Assembly (NCBI RefSeq): GCF_003355475.1
Contig: NZ_CP031356.1
Location: forward strand, 2,790,001 to 2,854,000
Length of the DNA: 64,000 nucleotides
Direction of reading: 5' to 3'
From: Brachybacterium saurashtrense
Lineage (GTDB): Bacteria > Actinomycetota > Actinomycetes > Actinomycetales > Dermabacteraceae
Shown here piece by piece: positions 61,493 to 64,000 of this stretch. Under the pieces are notes generated by a model. The model saw nothing but the letters and a program-made list of their open reading frames with translations, made no database searches and had not been told where the DNA came from. The translations under genes and the position numbers were made by a program. The stretch's first letter is position 1. Each line of letters begins with the position of its first letter.

Positions 61493-61789
61493 GCCCCTGA
61501 GAATGCGCCGCGGATCGACGCCTGTCCACATCCCGGCACCGCCGCCCACATGTCGGAACGCATTCGTGACCGTGCGTCATAGTCCGCCACAGGGCATGCG
61601 CCGGAGCGCGCCGGCCGCTCTCTCCCGGGACCACACGGAACCTCCCGTCCCCCTGCCGAACGGTCGTGTGCGGCTCTGGTCCCGCTCGGGAACAGAGCCG
61701 CACACGACCGTCGCGTCACCGACGGTATGGGGTGCGGACTCGGTGCGTCCGACCGCCCCCCGGGGCCCGTCGCGCCCCGGCGCCCGGGC
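61493..61789. other. 297-bp intergenic region upstream of gluA and downstream of the PdxK gene
   Basis: Both flanking genes are on the minus strand. It contains the long hairpin at 61661-61710 and must hold the glu operon promoter; a TATGAC box at about 61575-61580 (minus strand) is a weak -10 candidate without a clear -35. No gene seen. Confidence 0.55.
61661..61710 (-). terminator. Long perfect hairpin after the PdxK-type gene
   Basis: Perfect 18-bp arms CGGTCGTGTGCGGCTCTG / CAGAGCCGCACACGACCG around a 14-base loop that itself contains a TCCCG-CT-CGGGA stem. It lies 80 bases after the PdxK-type stop. No T-tract follows; it is most simply a GC-rich terminator, but the length and perfection are unusual. 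Confidence 0.7.
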
Positions 61790-62590
61790 TCAGGCCTGGT
61801 AGGCGCCCTGGTAGACGGCGTCGAAGGGCGTCGCGCCGGGCTGGCGGTTCTCGATCGCGCTGGTGACCACGGCCTTGGCGGTGCGGGCGGCCTCGAGCGG
61901 GGTGGCGCCCTTGGCGAGCTCCGCGGTGATGGCGGCGGCGACGGTGCACCCGGCGCCGGAGACGCGGTGCTCCCCGATCTTGGGGCTGCGCAGCTCGACG
62001 GTCTGCTCGCCGTCGTGGAGCACGTCCACGGCGTCCTCGCCCTCGAGCACCACCCCGCCCTTGGCCAGCACGATCACGTCGTAGGTGTCGTGGATGCGGC
62101 GCGCCGCCTCGGCGAGGTCCTCCACGCTCTCGATGGCGTCCATGCCGGAGAGGGTGAGCGCCTCGAAGTGGTTGGGGGTGACGAAGGTGGCCAGCGGCAG
62201 GATCTTCTCCTTGAGCGCGTTGTCGGTGTCCAGCGCCGCGCCGGGCTCCTGCCCCTTGCAGATCAGCACCGGGTCCAGCACCACGTTCGTGAACGAGCGC
62301 TCGGCGAGCGAGGCCGCGACGGTGTCGATGGTGGTGGGGGTGCCGAGCATGCCGATCTTCACCGTGTCGATCCGGTGCACGGCGGTGGTCGCCTCGATCT
62401 GGTCGGCGATCACCTGCGGGTCCACGGGCACGAAGCGGTGCGCCCAGTCGTTCTGCGGGTCGAAGGAGACGATGCAGGTCAGGGCGGCGGTGCCGAAGGT
62501 GCCGAGCTGGTGGAACGTCTTGAGGTCGGTCTGCGCCCCGGCTCCTCCGGTGGTCTCGGAGCCGGCGATGGTGAGGGCGACGTGCGTCAT
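61790..62590 (-). CDS. pdxK: Pyridoxal/HMP kinase, PdxK (ThiD2)-type
   Basis: 266 residues, ribokinase-fold kinase. LTIAGSETTGGAGAQTDLKTF opens the protein; SFDPQNDWAHRFVPVDPQVI near 43, LDPVLICKGQEPG near 110, FVTPNHFEALTLSGMDAIESVED near 138 and the anion hole RVSGAGCTVAAAITAELAKGA near 205 follow. The DPxNxWxH and VCKG-type segments resemble Bacillus PdxK (formerly ThiD2/YwdB) more than canonical ThiD, so pyridoxal/pyridoxine phosphorylation is favoured, though hydroxymethylpyrimidine kinase activity cannot be excluded. AAGGAAGG precedes the ATG at 62590. Monocistronic. Confidence 0.87.
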   Translation of the reverse strand: MTHVALTIAGSETTGGAGAQTDLKTFHQLGTFGTAALTCIVSFDPQNDWAHRFVPVDPQVIADQIEATTAVHRIDTVKIGMLGTPTTIDTVAASLAERSFTNVVLDPVLICKGQEPGAALDTDNALKEKILPLATFVTPNHFEALTLSGMDAIESVEDLAEAARRIHDTYDVIVLAKGGVVLEGEDAVDVLHDGEQTVELRSPKIGEHRVSGAGCTVAAAITAELAKGATPLEAARTAKAVVTSAIENRQPGATPFDAVYQGAYQA

Positions 62591-62822
62591 GGGGGCCTTC
62601 CTTGGTGGTGTCCGTGCCGGGCCGCGCGGTCCCGGCCTCGTCGGTGCGGGCCGACGGGGCCGCCGCGGCGGCGGTGACCGGGCGCTCCCAGGGCCGGGAC
62701 CTCGCAGGTCCGTCGGCCCGTCGCCTCGGCCGGGCCGCGCGCTCCCAGGCCCCGGTGCGCGGTGCATCGGTCCGTCGCAGCGGCCGGGGGCCGATCCTAT
62801 CGGCTCGGGTACAGTGCCGTGC

Positions 62823-63344
62823 GTGCTGACGCCGAACTCGACGACGCAGGACGGCCCGGCCGCCTCCCCCGGGTCGCGCCCGACCCTGCGCGACCGCACC
62901 GCCGGCCTGCTCGCGGAACATCTGCGGCCGACGACGACGTTCCTGCTGGTGGGCGGCGTGGTGTTCCTGCTGGATGCCGCGATGTACAACCTGCTGGTGT
63001 TCTGGTCGCCGGGCGAGGGCTGGGGCACCGGGCTGATGCACACCACCCCGCTGCTGGCGAAGCTGCTCACCATCGCCGCGGCCTCGTGCCTCACCTACCT
63101 GGGCAACAGGTTCCTCACCTTCGGGGACCGACCGCGGCCGCACACCGCCCGCTCGATCGTCATGTTCCTGCTGGTGAACCTCATCGCGGCCGGGCTGCAG
63201 CTCTCGTGCCTAGGCTTCTCGCGGTACGTGCTGGGGCTGGACTCGGTGCTGGCGGACAACATCTCCGGCACCCTGATCGGGCAGGTGGTCTCGACCTCGT
63301 TCCGGTACGTCACCTACGGGCGGTTCGTGTTCCCGAAGCGCTGA
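62823..63344 (+). CDS. GtrA family membrane protein
   Basis: 173 residues with four membrane spans and a ~35-residue cytoplasmic head. TTFLLVGGVVFLLDAAMYNLLVF, LLTIAAASCLTYLGNRFLTFGDRPR and the closing SFRYVTYGRFVFPKR are diagnostic of GtrA, a family that assists transfer of lipid-linked sugars or cell-wall polysaccharide decoration. The start is GTG at 62823 (62814 is an alternative). A TACAGT box at 62810-62815 lies just upstream with no ribosome site, so the transcript is probably leaderless. Confidence 0.9.
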   Translation: MLTPNSTTQDGPAASPGSRPTLRDRTAGLLAEHLRPTTTFLLVGGVVFLLDAAMYNLLVFWSPGEGWGTGLMHTTPLLAKLLTIAAASCLTYLGNRFLTFGDRPRPHTARSIVMFLLVNLIAAGLQLSCLGFSRYVLGLDSVLADNISGTLIGQVVSTSFRYVTYGRFVFPKR

Positions 63345-63409
63345 GCCGCGCGGGCCGCGCGGGCCAGGGTGTCCCGTCGACCCGGGCCCGCGCGCCCACC
63401 CGTCGGCGT

Positions 63410-63934
63410 CTACGCCGTCCCCGCCCAGCGGCGGAACGCCTGCTCGGCCTCCGCGCCGAAGGGCACGAACACCACCTCGTCGATCGCCCCGGCGAGCTCC
63501 GCCTCGCACGCCCGGACGGTCTGCACCGCGATCCGGGCGGCATCGTCCATCGGCCAGCCGTACACCCCGGCCGAGATCGCGGGGAAGGCCACGCTGCGGG
63601 CCCCCACCCGTGCCGCCTCGCGCAGGCTCTCGCGGTAGCAGGAGGCGAGGGTCGCCGAGCGGTCCTCGCGTGCGGAGTGCACCGGTCCCACCGTGTGGAT
63701 CACCCAGCGGGCGGGGAGGCGGCCGGCGGTGGTGGCGACGGCCTGCCCGGCGGGGAGCCCGTCCGGCAGCTCCCCCGCGCGCAGCGCCCGGCAGGCGGCG
63801 AGGATCTCCGGCCCGCCGGCTCGGTGGATCGCGCCGTCCACGCCGCCCCCGCCCAGCAGGCCCGAGTTGGCGGCGTTCACGACGGCGTCGGCGCGCTCCC
63901 GGGTGATGTCCCCTGGTCGAACGATGATCTCCAT
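63410..63934 (-). CDS. Macrodomain protein (ADP-ribose / O-acetyl-ADP-ribose binding, YmdB-like)
   Basis: 174 residues. GDITRERADAVVNAANSGLLGGGGVDGAIHRAGG contains the NAAN and GGGGVDGAIH motifs of deacetylating and de-ADP-ribosylating macrodomains (split as GDITRERADAVVNAANSG and LLGGGGVDGAIH). FPAISAGVYGWPMDDAARI near 118 forms the distal ribose loop. It hydrolyses O-acetyl-ADP-ribose, the sirtuin by-product, or removes ADP-ribose from proteins. The ATG at 63934 has GGAG upstream. The sequence after it to the window end (63935-64000) shows nothing recognisable. Confidence 0.93.
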   Translation of the reverse strand: MEIIVRPGDITRERADAVVNAANSGLLGGGGVDGAIHRAGGPEILAACRALRAGELPDGLPAGQAVATTAGRLPARWVIHTVGPVHSAREDRSATLASCYRESLREAARVGARSVAFPAISAGVYGWPMDDAARIAVQTVRACEAELAGAIDEVVFVPFGAEAEQAFRRWAGTA

Positions 63935-64000
63935 GCCTGCTCCTGCGTCCGCTCCGCGCGGCGCCGCGCCGCGCTCCGTCCACGGTAGCCCTCCCCGACT

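Overview
The window is very GC-rich (about 70-75% by eye), densely coded DNA with GTG starts, GGAGG-type ribosome sites and many 4-base ATGA/GTGA gene overlaps. This fits a Gram-positive actinobacterium. Gene content (tetritol, glycerol and sarcosine use, a gluABCD-type operon) suggests a Micrococcales soil or skin organism such as Brachybacterium; the genus is a guess. There is no rRNA, tRNA, CRISPR array, phage or transposase. The region reads as chromosomal catabolic and transport modules.

Layout. 0-6.2 kb: the end of a sugar-binding lipoprotein gene coupled to a putative six-hairpin glycosidase, then a DedA membrane protein, a sirtuin and an unrecognised protein. 6.2-14.6 kb: a predicted organosulfur module in which a dipeptide-type ABC transporter (binding protein, two permeases, fused double ATPase) and an SfnB/DszC-like flavoenzyme form one chain of ATGA overlaps, with an NtaA/DszA-like monooxygenase divergent from it. 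14.6-18.5 kb: three tandem ~67-bp repeats, then 5-oxoprolinase genes pxpA and a fused pxpBC, and a NUDIX hydrolase. 18.6-20.0 kb: a NiaP-like transporter.

20.1-34.2 kb: the centrepiece, a predicted tetritol (erythritol/threitol) catabolic locus. It holds an EltD-like dehydrogenase, a ribose-type ABC transporter with DUF2291 protein, a polyol-family MFS permease, a DhaK-DhaL erythrulose-type kinase, an RpiB-type (DerI-like) isomerase, an FGGY kinase, an SMP-30 lactonase-like protein and a SorC-family regulator. Two of its promoters carry near-identical 27-bp inverted-repeat operators whose fixed spacer contains the -35 box. The regulator gene is interrupted by an in-frame TGA.

34.4-41.9 kb: putP, then glpD-glpF-glpK with a second, divergent SorC regulator. 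41.9-43.4 kb: a defence-like or antitoxin-like orphan flanked by two related inverted-repeat elements, each preceded by a microsatellite. 43.4-46.5 kb: fdhD, an ArsR-SRPBCC pair with a clear operator, and two more SRPBCC proteins. 46.7-52.8 kb: soxBDAG sarcosine oxidase with a divergent GntR regulator. 52.8-57.0 kb: a glycine-betaine/choline-type ABC operon with a possible 64-residue bridging ORF. 57.1-61.5 kb: gluABCD-type amino-acid transporter plus a class II glutamine amidotransferase. 61.7-64 kb: a long hairpin, a PdxK/ThiD2-type kinase, a GtrA protein and a macrodomain protein.

Functionally the window couples uptake systems to small polyol, glycerol, N-methyl amine and sulfur-compound catabolism, each unit having its own local regulator and operator.
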